A stretch of 64,000 bases of DNA from Bernardetiaceae bacterium (lineage in GTDB: Bacteria; Bacteroidota; Bacteroidia; Cytophagales; Thermoflexibacteraceae). Below are positions 8,897 through 18,384 of this stretch, piece by piece (position 1 is the stretch's first letter; each line of letters opens with the position of its first letter). The notes under the pieces are model-generated. The model did no database searches and was not told the origin of the DNA. It saw only the letters and a list, made by a program, of their open reading frames with translations. The translations under genes and the position numbers were made by a program. The stretch spans positions 25,465-89,464 of the forward strand of contig JANWVT010000014.1 of assembly GCA_025056255.1 (NCBI GenBank), read 5' to 3'.

Positions 8897-9658
8897 ATGA
8901 AAAACAATCATTTGAAAGCCAAAATACGCCAAGGACAAGCTGCATTAGGAGTCATTTCCAATTTTGCCGACCCAATGGCTGCTGAAATTTGCGCCTATGC
9001 AGGACTGGATTTTTATATTGTAGACTGCGAGCATGGTGCAATTACGGTTGCACAAACCTTAGAAATTGTTCGTGCTTGCGAAGCTTCCGGTATCACTCCT
9101 TTGGCGCGCATTCGCAGTGCCGATGCCAAGCTAATTTTACAATATGTAGATGCAGGCATTATGGGTGTGATGATGCCCGGGACAAGTGAGGCAACAGAAG
9201 TAGAAGCATTGGTCAAAGCGGTTAAATATCCACCTGAGGGAGAGCGCGGTTTAGGACCTGTGCGTGCATGGGAGTTTGGGGTGGGCTCCATGCCGCAGGC
9301 AGAATATGTAAGGTTTGCCAATGAACAAACCTTAGTACTGCCACAAATAGAAGACCTTGCAGCAGTTAACAATCTCGAGCAACTCTGTAAAGTAAGTGGG
9401 GTAGATGGCTTCATTATCGGTCCGCGCGACTTGGCTATGAGCATGGGTTGCTATGACGGACCAGCACATCCAGAGGTTCAACAAGTGATAGACCACATTT
9501 TTGAAGTGGTGCTTGCGCACAAGCTCATTATTGGTACTACAGCAGGTAATGCAGAGCAGGCAAGAAATCTGATTGCTAAGGGAGCAAAAATTGTGATGAA
9601 TTACACCGGTGCTATGTTAGGTGCCGCTGCTAAGAGCTTTGCAAATGCAACAAAATAA
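8897..9658 (+). CDS. HpcH/HpaI aldolase/citrate lyase family protein
   Basis: DFYIVDCEHGAI, GITPLARIRSADAKLILQYVDAGIMGVMMP, YPPEGERGLGPVRA, FIIGPRDLAMSMG. Confidence 0.93.
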   Translation: MKNNHLKAKIRQGQAALGVISNFADPMAAEICAYAGLDFYIVDCEHGAITVAQTLEIVRACEASGITPLARIRSADAKLILQYVDAGIMGVMMPGTSEATEVEALVKAVKYPPEGERGLGPVRAWEFGVGSMPQAEYVRFANEQTLVLPQIEDLAAVNNLEQLCKVSGVDGFIIGPRDLAMSMGCYDGPAHPEVQQVIDHIFEVVLAHKLIIGTTAGNAEQARNLIAKGAKIVMNYTGAMLGAAAKSFANATK

Positions 9659-9695
9659 ACCAACTCATGATTATCCAAACCCAAATGCTATTAAA

Positions 9696-10007
9696 ATGAA
9701 AACGCTCATTGTACTTTTTAACCTCAAACCGGGCGTATCGGAAACCGAGTATGAGGAATTTGCCAAGCAGTTAGATATCCCGACTGTTAAAAGTTTAAAA
9801 TCAGTTGCTGACTTTAAAGTCTACAAAGCGTCGGGGTTATTTGGTTCAGATGCTGCACCTCCTTACAAATACTTTGAAGTAATTCATTTTGAATCGGTAG
9901 ACAGTTTAGTGGCAGATATGGGAGCAGAGCCTAAGATGGCGGAAATTCCTGCTAAGTTTCAGCAACTTGCCGATAACCCCATTTTTATTCTTACCGATGA
10001 AATCTGA
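9696..10007 (+). CDS. REDY-like HapK-family protein
   Basis: Small protein MKTLIVLFNLKPGVSETEYEEFAKQLDIPTVKSLKSVADFKVYKASGLFG...PYKYFEVIHFESVDSL, recalled as resembling the HapK family; start moved to 9696. Confidence 0.65.
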   Translation: MKTLIVLFNLKPGVSETEYEEFAKQLDIPTVKSLKSVADFKVYKASGLFGSDAAPPYKYFEVIHFESVDSLVADMGAEPKMAEIPAKFQQLADNPIFILTDEI

Positions 10008-10043
10008 TACAATGTTGCCATTTGTTGCTTTTCTCATAATTTG

Positions 10044-10393
10044 ATGCAAACCATTTTATTTAAAGGTACTACGATTGAAGTGTTGTTCAACGATGCTGAC
10101 CAACTGCTTGAAATTACCTACCTTGGCAGCTTGACCCAATCAGAAGAATTCCGACAGACCAATGCAACATGAACATACATCCCAAAGAGCATAAATGGTT
10201 TTTTAGTGAATGGCAACCGGCTTTGGACAAAGCTATGCCGAGCGGCAGAAAGGTTGCCATTATTCCAGCAAAAAATCTGTTTAGTGAGTTGGCTGTCAAA
10301 ACAGAAAATCAACATTTGGAAAAGTTGGGTAACCCTACTGTTAAGTATTTCAGCAGTTGCGAAGATGTTAAAAAATACTTGCTTCACGCTTAA
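10044..10393 (+). pseudogene. Disrupted STAS/SpoIIAA-like small protein (internal deletion and frameshift)
   Basis: N-part MQTILFKGTTIEVLFNDADQLLEITYLGSLTQSEEFRQTNAT* (10044-10172) and C-part MNIHPKEHKWFFSEWQPALDKAMPSGRKVAIIPAKNLFSELAV...VKYFSSCEDVKKYL (10169-10393) match the two ends of intact family members at 17256, 34561 and 54986 but lack the central strand. Confidence 0.6.
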
Positions 10394-10425
10394 ATTCAGG
10401 AAACGGACTTAAAAACAGCAAGAAT

Positions 10426-11265
10426 ATGTTGTTAGATGACTTAGCTGGCAAAACGGTTGTGATTACCGGTGCTGGCAGGCGCAAAGGAATCGGCGAAGCC
10501 ATTGCATATGCTTTTGCCCAAATGGGTTGCAACATTGTCATTTCCGATTTGGGGCAACCCAAAGGAGAAGAGTTTAGTGCCGAACACATCGGCGCTACCG
10601 AAGAAATGAACGACATCATGCAAGATTGCATCAAACGCGGTGGAAAAGCCATTGCTGTTCCTTGCGATGTGCGTATTGCTGCCGATTGTAAAAACCTGAT
10701 AGACCAAGCAGTGGCACATTTTGGCAGCATAGATGTACTGATAAACAATGCTGGTGTGGGCTATCTGATGGAGCCTTTTACAGAATTCAAAGAGTCGAGT
10801 TGGGATGCAGTATTAGATGTGAACCTAAAAGGTGCATTTCTCTGCAGCCAACAGGCAGCCATTCGCATGATTGAACAGGGAAGGGGAGGCTGCATCATCA
10901 ACATTGCCAGTCAGGCAGCTAAGTCTGGTTTTCCTTATGCAGCAGCTTACACGGCGTCCAAACACGGATTAGTCGGGCTAACGCGCTCCAATGCTGTTGA
11001 ACTGGGCAAATTTGGCATCCGCGTGAATGCCGTTTGTCCTAACCACATCACAACAGGGCTGGGGCATTGGCAGAATAAGTTTTTCAGCGAAAAGTTTGGC
11101 TTGGACTACGAAACCTATTTACAAGGCATTCGCGACCGCAACCCCTTAGGGCGTACCGGTTTTGTAGAAGACATTGCAAAAGCCTGCCTCTTCTTAGCCT
11201 CAGATATGGCTGCCTACATTACTGGCGAAGCAATGAATGTAAGTGGCGGAGAAGAATACCACTAA
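10426..11265 (+). CDS. SDR-family oxidoreductase
   Basis: Rossmann GAGRRKGIGEAIAYAF, INNAGVGY, Y-A-A-A-Y-T-A-S-K-H catalytic motif, C-terminal AAYITGEAMNVSGGEEYH. Confidence 0.93.
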   Translation: MLLDDLAGKTVVITGAGRRKGIGEAIAYAFAQMGCNIVISDLGQPKGEEFSAEHIGATEEMNDIMQDCIKRGGKAIAVPCDVRIAADCKNLIDQAVAHFGSIDVLINNAGVGYLMEPFTEFKESSWDAVLDVNLKGAFLCSQQAAIRMIEQGRGGCIINIASQAAKSGFPYAAAYTASKHGLVGLTRSNAVELGKFGIRVNAVCPNHITTGLGHWQNKFFSEKFGLDYETYLQGIRDRNPLGRTGFVEDIAKACLFLASDMAAYITGEAMNVSGGEEYH

Positions 11266-11342
11266 ACTTGATACAGTTCCACAACTACATGGCATAAGCC
11301 TACGCAGCATTTCCAATTTGGACATTTAAAGCATCCACATTT

Positions 11343-13418
11343 ATGAAACTTGGCATAGACATTGGCGGCACTTTTACTGATTTAGTATTACTGAATGAAT
11401 CTACTGGCGAATTGCATTTCGGCAAAACACTCACTACTTACGACGACCCCTCCAATGGTATAATCAAAGGAACTACTGAACTACTCGCAAGGGTAGGCGT
11501 TTCGGCAAGTCAAATTAGCACCATTGTACATGGTACAACACTGGTTACCAATGCAGTGATTGAGCGAAGGGGCGCCCCTACAGGACTCATCACTACTAAG
11601 GGGTTTGAAGACGTGCTAGAAATAGGACGCGAGTTGCGCTACGACATCTACGATATCCGCCTGTCTATGCCTGAGCCGCTGGTGCCGCGCAATTGGCGCA
11701 AAGGCATCACCGAGCGCATGAACTACAAAGGTGAAGTAATCACCCCTATTTGCCTTGAGGAAGTGGCTGTTGTGGTAGAAGGATTAGTACAACAAGGCGT
11801 TAAGTCGATTGCTGTTTGCTTTTTGCATTCTTTTGCCAACCCAGCACACGAAAAAGCAGTAGGAGAGTATATCAAAACGCATTATCCTCATATCTATGTC
11901 AGTCTTTCTTGCGAAGTGATGCCTGAAATTCGCGAGTACGAGCGCACCTCTGCCACAGCCATGAATGCCTATGTGCAACCCATCACCGACCAATACTTGG
12001 CTCATTTGGAGAAACGCTTGCGCGAATTGGGTTTTGGAGGCGTTATTCACATCATGATTTCCAGCGGCAGGCTTACTACTATTGAAGGAGCTCGGCAAAC
12101 GCCTATTCAACTACTAGAATCGGGTCCGGCAGGAGGCACCATGGCAGGCGTATTTTATGGCAAGCTGATAAACAAGCCCGATTTACTGGCTTTTGACATG
12201 GGCGGTACCACTGCCAAAGCCTCACTTATTAATCATCATGAACCTGAAATTACCAATCAGTTTGAAGCAGCTCGCGTGCGACGTTTTAAAAAAGGCAGTG
12301 GCTTGCCTGTACGCATTCCTGTAATCGACATGATAGAAATTGGGGCGGGCGGCGGTAGCATTGCCTACATAGACAACTTAGGCTTGTTGAAAGTTGGACC
12401 AGAAAGTGCTGCTTCTGAGCCCGGTCCGGCTTGCTACGGACGCGGCGGTAGCAAACCTACCGTTACCGATTGCGACCTTGTGTTAGGATACCTCAACCCC
12501 CACTATTTTTTGGGTGGAACTATGCCACTAAACGTAGCCGCAGCGCGAGAAGCTATTGATATCCACTTAGCAAAACCGCTGGGTATCAGCGTAGAAGAAG
12601 CTGCTATGGGGGTGCATCGCATTGTGAATGAAAACATGGCAAATGCAGCCCGCGTGCATATCTTAGAAAAAGGACGCGACCCACGTAGCTATGCCATGTT
12701 AGCTTTTGGTGGTGCCGGACCCGTACATGCTTTCCAAGTTGCCCGACTGTTGAATGTGCCGCAGTTAATTATTCCCGTAGGAGCGGGGGTAGTGTCGGCA
12801 TTAGGCTTTTTGGTATCACCGGTGGCAAGCGAACAAATTCGCAGCATGGTTTGTCCCGTAGATGAAATGGACTGGGAAAAACTCAATAGTATGCTTGCCG
12901 AAATGGAATCGGCAGGCTTAGACTTCCTTGAAAAATCAGGGGTCAGTCGGTCCATTGCACAAGTTACCCGCATTGCCGATATGCGCTACACAGGGCAAGG
13001 GCACGAAATTGCAGTGCGCATTCCCAACGGCGTACTCAGTGCAGCAAGCATACCAGAAATCCATCGGCGATTTACAGCTGAATATGAGTTGCGCTACGGT
13101 AGAAGTATTGCCGATATTGGCATGGAAACCGTTACTTGGCGAGTAGTGGTTAGTGCGCCTGCTCCGCAAATGCAGCCGCGTCAAGTAGTCCGTCTTGCTG
13201 ATAGCCAAGCGCTTAAAGGCGAGCGAACATTGTATTTCATGGAAGGCAATCAACTTACTGTGCAACAATGCCCTGTTTATGCTCGCTATTTGCTCAACCC
13301 GGGCGATTGCTTCGCTGGTCCGGCTGTAATTGAAGAAATGGAATCAACCACCATTGTTGGTAGCCACAGCACGGTTAGCATGGATAACTACCGCAACATC
13401 ATCATTGATTTGCACTAA
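11343..13418 (+). CDS. Hydantoinase/oxoprolinase family protein (HyuA-like)
   Basis: MKLGIDIGGTFTDLVL, STIVHGTTLVTNAVIERRGAPTGLITTKGFEDVLEIGRE, ESGPAGGTMAG, LAFDMGGTTAK, EPGPACYGRGG. Confidence 0.93.
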   Translation: MKLGIDIGGTFTDLVLLNESTGELHFGKTLTTYDDPSNGIIKGTTELLARVGVSASQISTIVHGTTLVTNAVIERRGAPTGLITTKGFEDVLEIGRELRYDIYDIRLSMPEPLVPRNWRKGITERMNYKGEVITPICLEEVAVVVEGLVQQGVKSIAVCFLHSFANPAHEKAVGEYIKTHYPHIYVSLSCEVMPEIREYERTSATAMNAYVQPITDQYLAHLEKRLRELGFGGVIHIMISSGRLTTIEGARQTPIQLLESGPAGGTMAGVFYGKLINKPDLLAFDMGGTTAKASLINHHEPEITNQFEAARVRRFKKGSGLPVRIPVIDMIEIGAGGGSIAYIDNLGLLKVGPESAASEPGPACYGRGGSKPTVTDCDLVLGYLNPHYFLGGTMPLNVAAAREAIDIHLAKPLGISVEEAAMGVHRIVNENMANAARVHILEKGRDPRSYAMLAFGGAGPVHAFQVARLLNVPQLIIPVGAGVVSALGFLVSPVASEQIRSMVCPVDEMDWEKLNSMLAEMESAGLDFLEKSGVSRSIAQVTRIADMRYTGQGHEIAVRIPNGVLSAASIPEIHRRFTAEYELRYGRSIADIGMETVTWRVVVSAPAPQMQPRQVVRLADSQALKGERTLYFMEGNQLTVQQCPVYARYLLNPGDCFAGPAVIEEMESTTIVGSHSTVSMDNYRNIIIDLH

Positions 13419-13424
13419 TAGGGG

Positions 13425-14117
13425 CTATAAAATTTGCTGCAACTCACTGAGGCAATAAATTTCTATTGTTGCCTCAGACTGATGCGCGATGCGCTCGGGA
13501 TTGTAGAAAATGGCATCTAAGCCTAACGCTCTTGCTCCACTAATATCGGTTTCTAAGTTGTCGCCAATCATTACCGAATTGTGTGGAGCAGCACCGGTTT
13601 GGGCAAGGGCGTAGTCAAAAATAGCAGGATGCGGTTTTTTGTATCCTGAGTTTTGAGAGGTAATCAGTGCTTCAAAATAGTGAGCAATGTTGGCACTGCG
13701 GATTTTGGTTTGTTGTACATCGTCAAACCCGTTGGTAATAATGTGCAAGCGATAGCGCCCTGCCAAATAGTCTAAGGTTTCGCGTGCGTGCGGCAACAAG
13801 TGCGGTTTAGTAGGACAAATGGCCAGATAGTCTGCTCCTAACTGAGAAGGAGGCATGCCGCTTGCCCCCAAGTACTTCCAAATGCGAATAAAGCGCTGTT
13901 CGCGCAGGGTTTGTTGGTCAATTTGGTTGCGGTTGTACAGTTCCCAAAGTTGCCGGTTCACTTCACGGAAAGCAAACAGAAAGTCGCTTACTGAAAATCC
14001 GCCCCGCTCGTAAAGGCAATATGCTTCGTACAGGTCGGTGAGCGTTTCATTGGAGTTTCGCTCAAAATCCCAAAGGGTGTGGTCTAGGTCGAAAAACAGA
14101 TGTGTGTAAGCTGGCAT
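13425..14117 (-). CDS. HAD-family hydrolase, YjjG-like nucleotidase
   Basis: FFDLDHTLWDFERNS, IITNGFDDVQQTKIRSANI, KKPHPAIFDYAL, MIGDNLETDISGARALGLDAIFYNP. Confidence 0.9.
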   Translation of the reverse strand: MPAYTHLFFDLDHTLWDFERNSNETLTDLYEAYCLYERGGFSVSDFLFAFREVNRQLWELYNRNQIDQQTLREQRFIRIWKYLGASGMPPSQLGADYLAICPTKPHLLPHARETLDYLAGRYRLHIITNGFDDVQQTKIRSANIAHYFEALITSQNSGYKKPHPAIFDYALAQTGAAPHNSVMIGDNLETDISGARALGLDAIFYNPERIAHQSEATIEIYCLSELQQIL

Positions 14118-14206
14118 GAAAGTAAACACGGCATAGAGTAGTCCAAAGATAGTCCAGATTTTGTAGATTGCGATTAGGCTATTGTAAACATTCTGGTAAC
14201 AAAATA

Positions 14207-15469
14207 ATGCTTAAAAGACGTTCTTTTCTCAATCTGGCAGCGCTAACGCCCGCGCTGGCATTGCCACGGTGGTCATCGGCTCATCCACAAAACGACGATT
14301 TGCCTGCTGCTATTCGCGCCCTTAAACCTATGACCGACGGAATTGTACCTATCAGTCGCCAGGAGCGACAGGCGCGCATTGCCAAGGCGCAAAGTCTGAT
14401 GCAGGCTAATAAGATAGACGCCATATTTTTAGAACCCGGAACCTCTATGCGCTATTTTTTAGACTTTGATTTTTTCCTTTCTGAACGCATGGTAGCAGCA
14501 GTGATTCCTGCCAAAGGAGAGGTTGCCTACATATGCCCAAAGTTTGAAGAGGGAAAAGTGAGCGAATTAGTTAAGTTTGGCAATGAAATTCGCACATGGG
14601 AAGAGCATGAGAGTCCTTACAAAGTAGTAGCAGGCATTCTGAAAGACCGAGGCACACCCAACAAGACAGTGGGAATAGAAGAACGCACCCGTTTTTTTCT
14701 ATTTGAGGGCATTCGCAAAGAAGCACCGCGCCTCAGGTTTGTATTGGCAGACCCCGTAACTGCCGGTTGCCGCATGTTCAAATCTTCTGCTGAGCTTGCC
14801 CTTATGCAGCGCGCAAATGATGTTACTATTGCTGCCTACAAAGCTGTTTTCGATTCGCTCTATGAAGGCATGACACAGGCAGATTTTAGCCGATTAGCTG
14901 CCGCTGCTCACCGTGCATTAGGCATTCCCGGCTCTATTGGCGCCAATTTTGCTGAAGCCTCTGCCTTTCCACATGGCAGTAGTAAGCCGCAAAAACTCAA
15001 AGAAGGCGATATTATTTTAGCAGATGGCGGCTGTACAGTAGAAGGCTATAAGTCCGATATCAGCCGTACCATTGTGTTTGGCAAACCCTCTGCCCGACAA
15101 TTGGCAGTTTGGAACATAGAAAGAGAAGCTCAACAAGCAGCCTTTGAAGCTGCAAAGTTGGGCGCACCTTGTGAAGCAGTAGATGCTGCTGCCCGCAACG
15201 TTATTGTGAAAGCTGGCTTCGGACCCGACTACAAATATTTTAGCCATCGTACTGGACATGGCATTGGTATGGACGGACACGAGTGGACGAACTTGGTACG
15301 CGGTAATAAAACCCCTTTGCAAGCAGGCATGTGTTTTAGCAACGAGCCCGGCATTTACATTGTTGGAGAGTTTGGCGTGCGTTTGGAAGACTGCTTCTAT
15401 ATGACCGACCAAGGACCTCAATATTTCAGCCAGCCAAGTCCTGCCTTAGACAAACCTTTTGCTGCATAA
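14207..15469 (+). CDS. M24-family metallopeptidase (Xaa-Pro peptidase-like), exported
   Basis: Tat-like signal MLKRRSFLNLAALTPALALPRWSSA; ADGGCTVEGYKSDISRTIVFG, HRTGHGIGMDGHE, SNEPGIYIVGEFGVRLEDCF. Confidence 0.9.
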   Translation: MLKRRSFLNLAALTPALALPRWSSAHPQNDDLPAAIRALKPMTDGIVPISRQERQARIAKAQSLMQANKIDAIFLEPGTSMRYFLDFDFFLSERMVAAVIPAKGEVAYICPKFEEGKVSELVKFGNEIRTWEEHESPYKVVAGILKDRGTPNKTVGIEERTRFFLFEGIRKEAPRLRFVLADPVTAGCRMFKSSAELALMQRANDVTIAAYKAVFDSLYEGMTQADFSRLAAAAHRALGIPGSIGANFAEASAFPHGSSKPQKLKEGDIILADGGCTVEGYKSDISRTIVFGKPSARQLAVWNIEREAQQAAFEAAKLGAPCEAVDAAARNVIVKAGFGPDYKYFSHRTGHGIGMDGHEWTNLVRGNKTPLQAGMCFSNEPGIYIVGEFGVRLEDCFYMTDQGPQYFSQPSPALDKPFAA

Positions 15470-15482
15470 CCATCTGTTAGCA

Positions 15483-15509
15483 ACCCAAGAGGTTACTAAT
15501 CTCTTGGGT
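15483..15509. terminator. Bidirectional intrinsic terminator-like hairpin
   Basis: ACCCAAGAG-GTTACTAAT-CTCTTGGGT perfect 9-bp stem between convergent genes. Confidence 0.6.
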
Positions 15510-15511
15510 GC

Positions 15512-16696
15512 TTATTGGTTATGCTCTGCTGAGCGTTGGATAGCCTGTTGGATGTCGCTCCATATGTCGCTGATGTGTTCCAATCCCACTGAAATTCTGA
15601 TTAAGCCGGGTGTAATACCAACTGCTGCACGTTCCTCTTCTTTGAGTTTTGAGTGAGTGGTAGTAGCAGGATGGGTAACAATAGTACGCGTATCACCTAA
15701 GTTAGAGGTTAGCGAAAGCATCCGAAGTGCATCTATAAACTTTTGCGCACGAGCAATGCCCCCTTGCAACTCAAAAGTAACAATGCCGCCTCCCAGGCGC
15801 ATTTGCTTTTTCGCCAGCTCATACTGTGGGTGAGTGGGCAGAAAAGGATATTTTACCCACAACACCTCTGCATGAGTAGCCAGTTTTTGAGCTAATTCCA
15901 AGGCATTGTTGCAATGACGCTCCATGCGCACTGACAAGGTTTCCAAACTTTTAGAAAGCACCCATGCATTGAAGGGCGAAAGGGCAGGACCGGTATGTCG
16001 CGCAAAAAAGCGGATTTCTTTTATCAGGTCTTTCTTTCCCAGAATAGCGCCGCCAATTACCCTACCTTGTCCGTCTATAAATTTAGTTGCTGAATGTGTT
16101 ACCAAATGAGCACCATACTTAGCAGGATTTTGCAAGTAAGGCGTGGCAAAGCAATTGTCCACGTTGAGAATAATATTGTGTTGAGCGGCTAATTTTCCTA
16201 ACCATTCTAAATCAATCAAATCCAAGGCAGGATTGGAAGGCGTTTCTACAAAAATCATTTTAGTTTGTGGCTGGAGAGCAGCTTGAAAACTCTCCGGACG
16301 GTCTAAATCGGCATAGGTGTAGGTGATGCCCCAGCGCGGCAAAATTTGGGTTAGGATTTGGTGAGTAGAGCCAAAAACCGAGCGAGAGGCAACAATATGG
16401 TCGCCTGCACGCAATAAGGCTGCCATGCTGGTAAACATAGCCGACATACCCGATGCAGTAGCAATACCGTCTTCCGTTCCTTCCAGTAAGCATAGTTTCT
16501 CAATCAGTTCGGAGTGGTTCGGATTGGAAAAACGCGTGTAAATATAGCCCGGCATCTCGTCAGCAAACAAGGCGCGGGCTTGTTCAGCATTTTCAAAGGT
16601 AAAGCTCGAGGTTACATAAAGCGGCACGGCATGCTCTCTGAAATCGGAGGAAGCTGCTTGCGTGCGAATAGCCAGAGTTTCAAAATGATGTTCCAT
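15512..16696 (-). CDS. metZ: Trans-sulfuration PLP enzyme, O-succinylhomoserine sulfhydrylase-like
   Basis: ETLAIRTQ, YIYTRFSNPNHSELIEKL, ASGMSAMFTSMAALLRAGDHIVASRSVFGSTHQIL, VETPSNPALDLIDL, VTHSATKFIDGQGRVIGGAI. Confidence 0.85.
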   Translation of the reverse strand: MEHHFETLAIRTQAASSDFREHAVPLYVTSSFTFENAEQARALFADEMPGYIYTRFSNPNHSELIEKLCLLEGTEDGIATASGMSAMFTSMAALLRAGDHIVASRSVFGSTHQILTQILPRWGITYTYADLDRPESFQAALQPQTKMIFVETPSNPALDLIDLEWLGKLAAQHNIILNVDNCFATPYLQNPAKYGAHLVTHSATKFIDGQGRVIGGAILGKKDLIKEIRFFARHTGPALSPFNAWVLSKSLETLSVRMERHCNNALELAQKLATHAEVLWVKYPFLPTHPQYELAKKQMRLGGGIVTFELQGGIARAQKFIDALRMLSLTSNLGDTRTIVTHPATTTHSKLKEEERAAVGITPGLIRISVGLEHISDIWSDIQQAIQRSAEHNQ

Positions 16697-16747
16697 GCTG
16701 CAAGTTAGCAACTAAGCTGTATTTTTGAAGTACTAATCGGTTGTATC

Positions 16748-17233
16748 ATGGCTGAAACACTGTTTGTAGACACTGCGCTGAGTAAAGCAGAAAAATATGC
16801 AGTACTGCTGCCCCAAATTAAAACCTTAACGGAAGGAGAACCTGACTTAATAGCTAACTTAGCCAATATTGCTGCTGCTTTAAAGCAAGGAATGGATTTC
16901 TTCTGGGTTGGGTTCTATTTAGTAAAAGGCAAAGAATTGGTCTTAGGTCCTTTTCAAGGTACTATTGCCTGTACCCGCATTCCTTTTGGGAAAGGAGTAT
17001 GTGGCTATGCTTGGCAGCAAGCAAAAACCGTGATTGTTCCCGATGTAGAACAGTTCCCGGGACATATTGCGTGCAGCTCACTTTCAAGGTCAGAGATTGT
17101 AGTGCCAGTGATTAAAAACCAAGAAGTGCTAATGGTGCTCGACGTGGACAGCACTCAACTGAACGATTACGATGAAACAGACCGCTTCTACTTAGAAAAC
17201 CTTGCTCGATGGATTGCAGATAAACTATGTTAG
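16748..17233 (+). CDS. GAF-domain free methionine-(R)-sulfoxide reductase-like protein
   Basis: FFWVGFYLVKGKELVLGPFQGTIACTRIPFGKGVCGYAWQQAKTVIVPDVEQFPGHIACSSLSRSEIVVPV; three cysteines in the positions expected for fRMsr. Confidence 0.88.
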   Translation: MAETLFVDTALSKAEKYAVLLPQIKTLTEGEPDLIANLANIAAALKQGMDFFWVGFYLVKGKELVLGPFQGTIACTRIPFGKGVCGYAWQQAKTVIVPDVEQFPGHIACSSLSRSEIVVPVIKNQEVLMVLDVDSTQLNDYDETDRFYLENLARWIADKLC

Positions 17234-17255
17234 CTACACTCATTAATCTTACAAT

Positions 17256-17675
17256 ATGGAAAGTTTAAGTCACATCCCCATAATTGGGGAAAGCCAGTTT
17301 GCTATTTTTCGCTACGATGCTGCAAACAATATTGGCTATCAGCTTTACAAAGGCGATTCAACAGCCTTGATGACCGAAGAAGAGTACAAAGAGGAAATGC
17401 AACGCGTGCTCCACTATTGCTTAGAAAAGCAAATCAGCAACTTGTTAGCCGATACGCGCAACTTTTTGTTCGTTATTACGCCACCTATACAAGAGTGGAC
17501 AGATGCAAACATTTTTGCTCCTAATATTTACTTGAAAAAGCTGGCTTTAATTGTAAGCGAAGATTTCGTTTCTCAGCTCGCTTTGGAACAAGTAATAGAG
17601 GAGGGCAGCTCTGCTCGTTTTGTTACTCGCTTTTTCAGCAATATTGAATCGGCAGAACAATGGTTAAAATCTTAA
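17256..17675 (+). CDS. Small STAS/SpoIIAA-like hypothetical protein
   Basis: Aligns by eye with 34561-34992 and 54986-55441: ISNLLADTRN...LKKLALIVSEDFVSQLALEQ...FFSNIESAEQWL. Confidence 0.6.
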   Translation: MESLSHIPIIGESQFAIFRYDAANNIGYQLYKGDSTALMTEEEYKEEMQRVLHYCLEKQISNLLADTRNFLFVITPPIQEWTDANIFAPNIYLKKLALIVSEDFVSQLALEQVIEEGSSARFVTRFFSNIESAEQWLKS

Positions 17676-17772
17676 TGTTCATGCAAGTAATCAAGCATTT
17701 GCAAAATCCAGTTTCCGCACTGTTGTTCATTTCTGATGAGTAACTCACTTTGTAGAATGCTTCTTTGTTTAC

Positions 17773-18264
17773 TTAGCTGTTCAATAAGTTTTTTTGCCCG
17801 AATCGGAACGGCAGCAAGCTATCTATGCCGTTGGCAATTACAATTTCGCCATTGCCTTCCATAATAATGCGGATAGGAGTATGTTGCCTATCCTGATATT
17901 CTGCTATTACTTGCCTACATGCTCCGCAAGGATTAGCAGCGGTGTAGTACATGTCTCCGCGCCGCTTTGCCGATACAGCTATCATGCTAATTTGTAGTTC
18001 GGGATGCATTGCGCCGGCTGCAAACAGTGCTGTTCGCTCTGCACATAAGCCTGACGGATAAGCTGCATTTTCTTGGTTATTGCCTTCTACTACTTTTCCT
18101 TCGGAGGTAAGCAAAGCAGCACCTACTAAAAAGTTTGAATAGGGTGCATATGCCCTACTGGCTGCTTGGCGTGCCCGATTGAGTAAGTAGCGCTCCGTTT
18201 CTGGTAACTCGTCGATGTGTTGGTATACTTCTAACTGGATGCTGATTTGAATTGCTTTTGCCAT
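17773..18264 (-). CDS. cdd: Cytidine deaminase
   Basis: YAPYSNFLVGAALLTSEGKVVEGNNQENAAYPSGLCAERTALF, NPCGACRQVIAEY. Confidence 0.93.
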   Translation of the reverse strand: MAKAIQISIQLEVYQHIDELPETERYLLNRARQAASRAYAPYSNFLVGAALLTSEGKVVEGNNQENAAYPSGLCAERTALFAAGAMHPELQISMIAVSAKRRGDMYYTAANPCGACRQVIAEYQDRQHTPIRIIMEGNGEIVIANGIDSLLPFRFGQKNLLNS

Positions 18265-18384
18265 TTTTTTCCTAAAAAAGGCATACAATTTAGGCAAAAA
18301 GCACAGTAAAATGAACGGCATGGCGCTCAAAAACCAGCTACCCATGGCAATAAAACCGTGGGCAGCTGGCTGTACTTGCATGTG

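Noticed and set aside
9013-9444. 143-aa minus-strand ORF inside the HpaI-like gene
   Set aside because: Shadow ORF antisense to a strong coding call.
10368-10748. 126-aa minus-strand ORF overlapping the SDR gene
   Set aside because: Antisense shadow of a confident SDR; no homology signal.
15017-15421. 134-aa minus-strand ORF inside the M24 peptidase
   Set aside because: Antisense shadow ORF.
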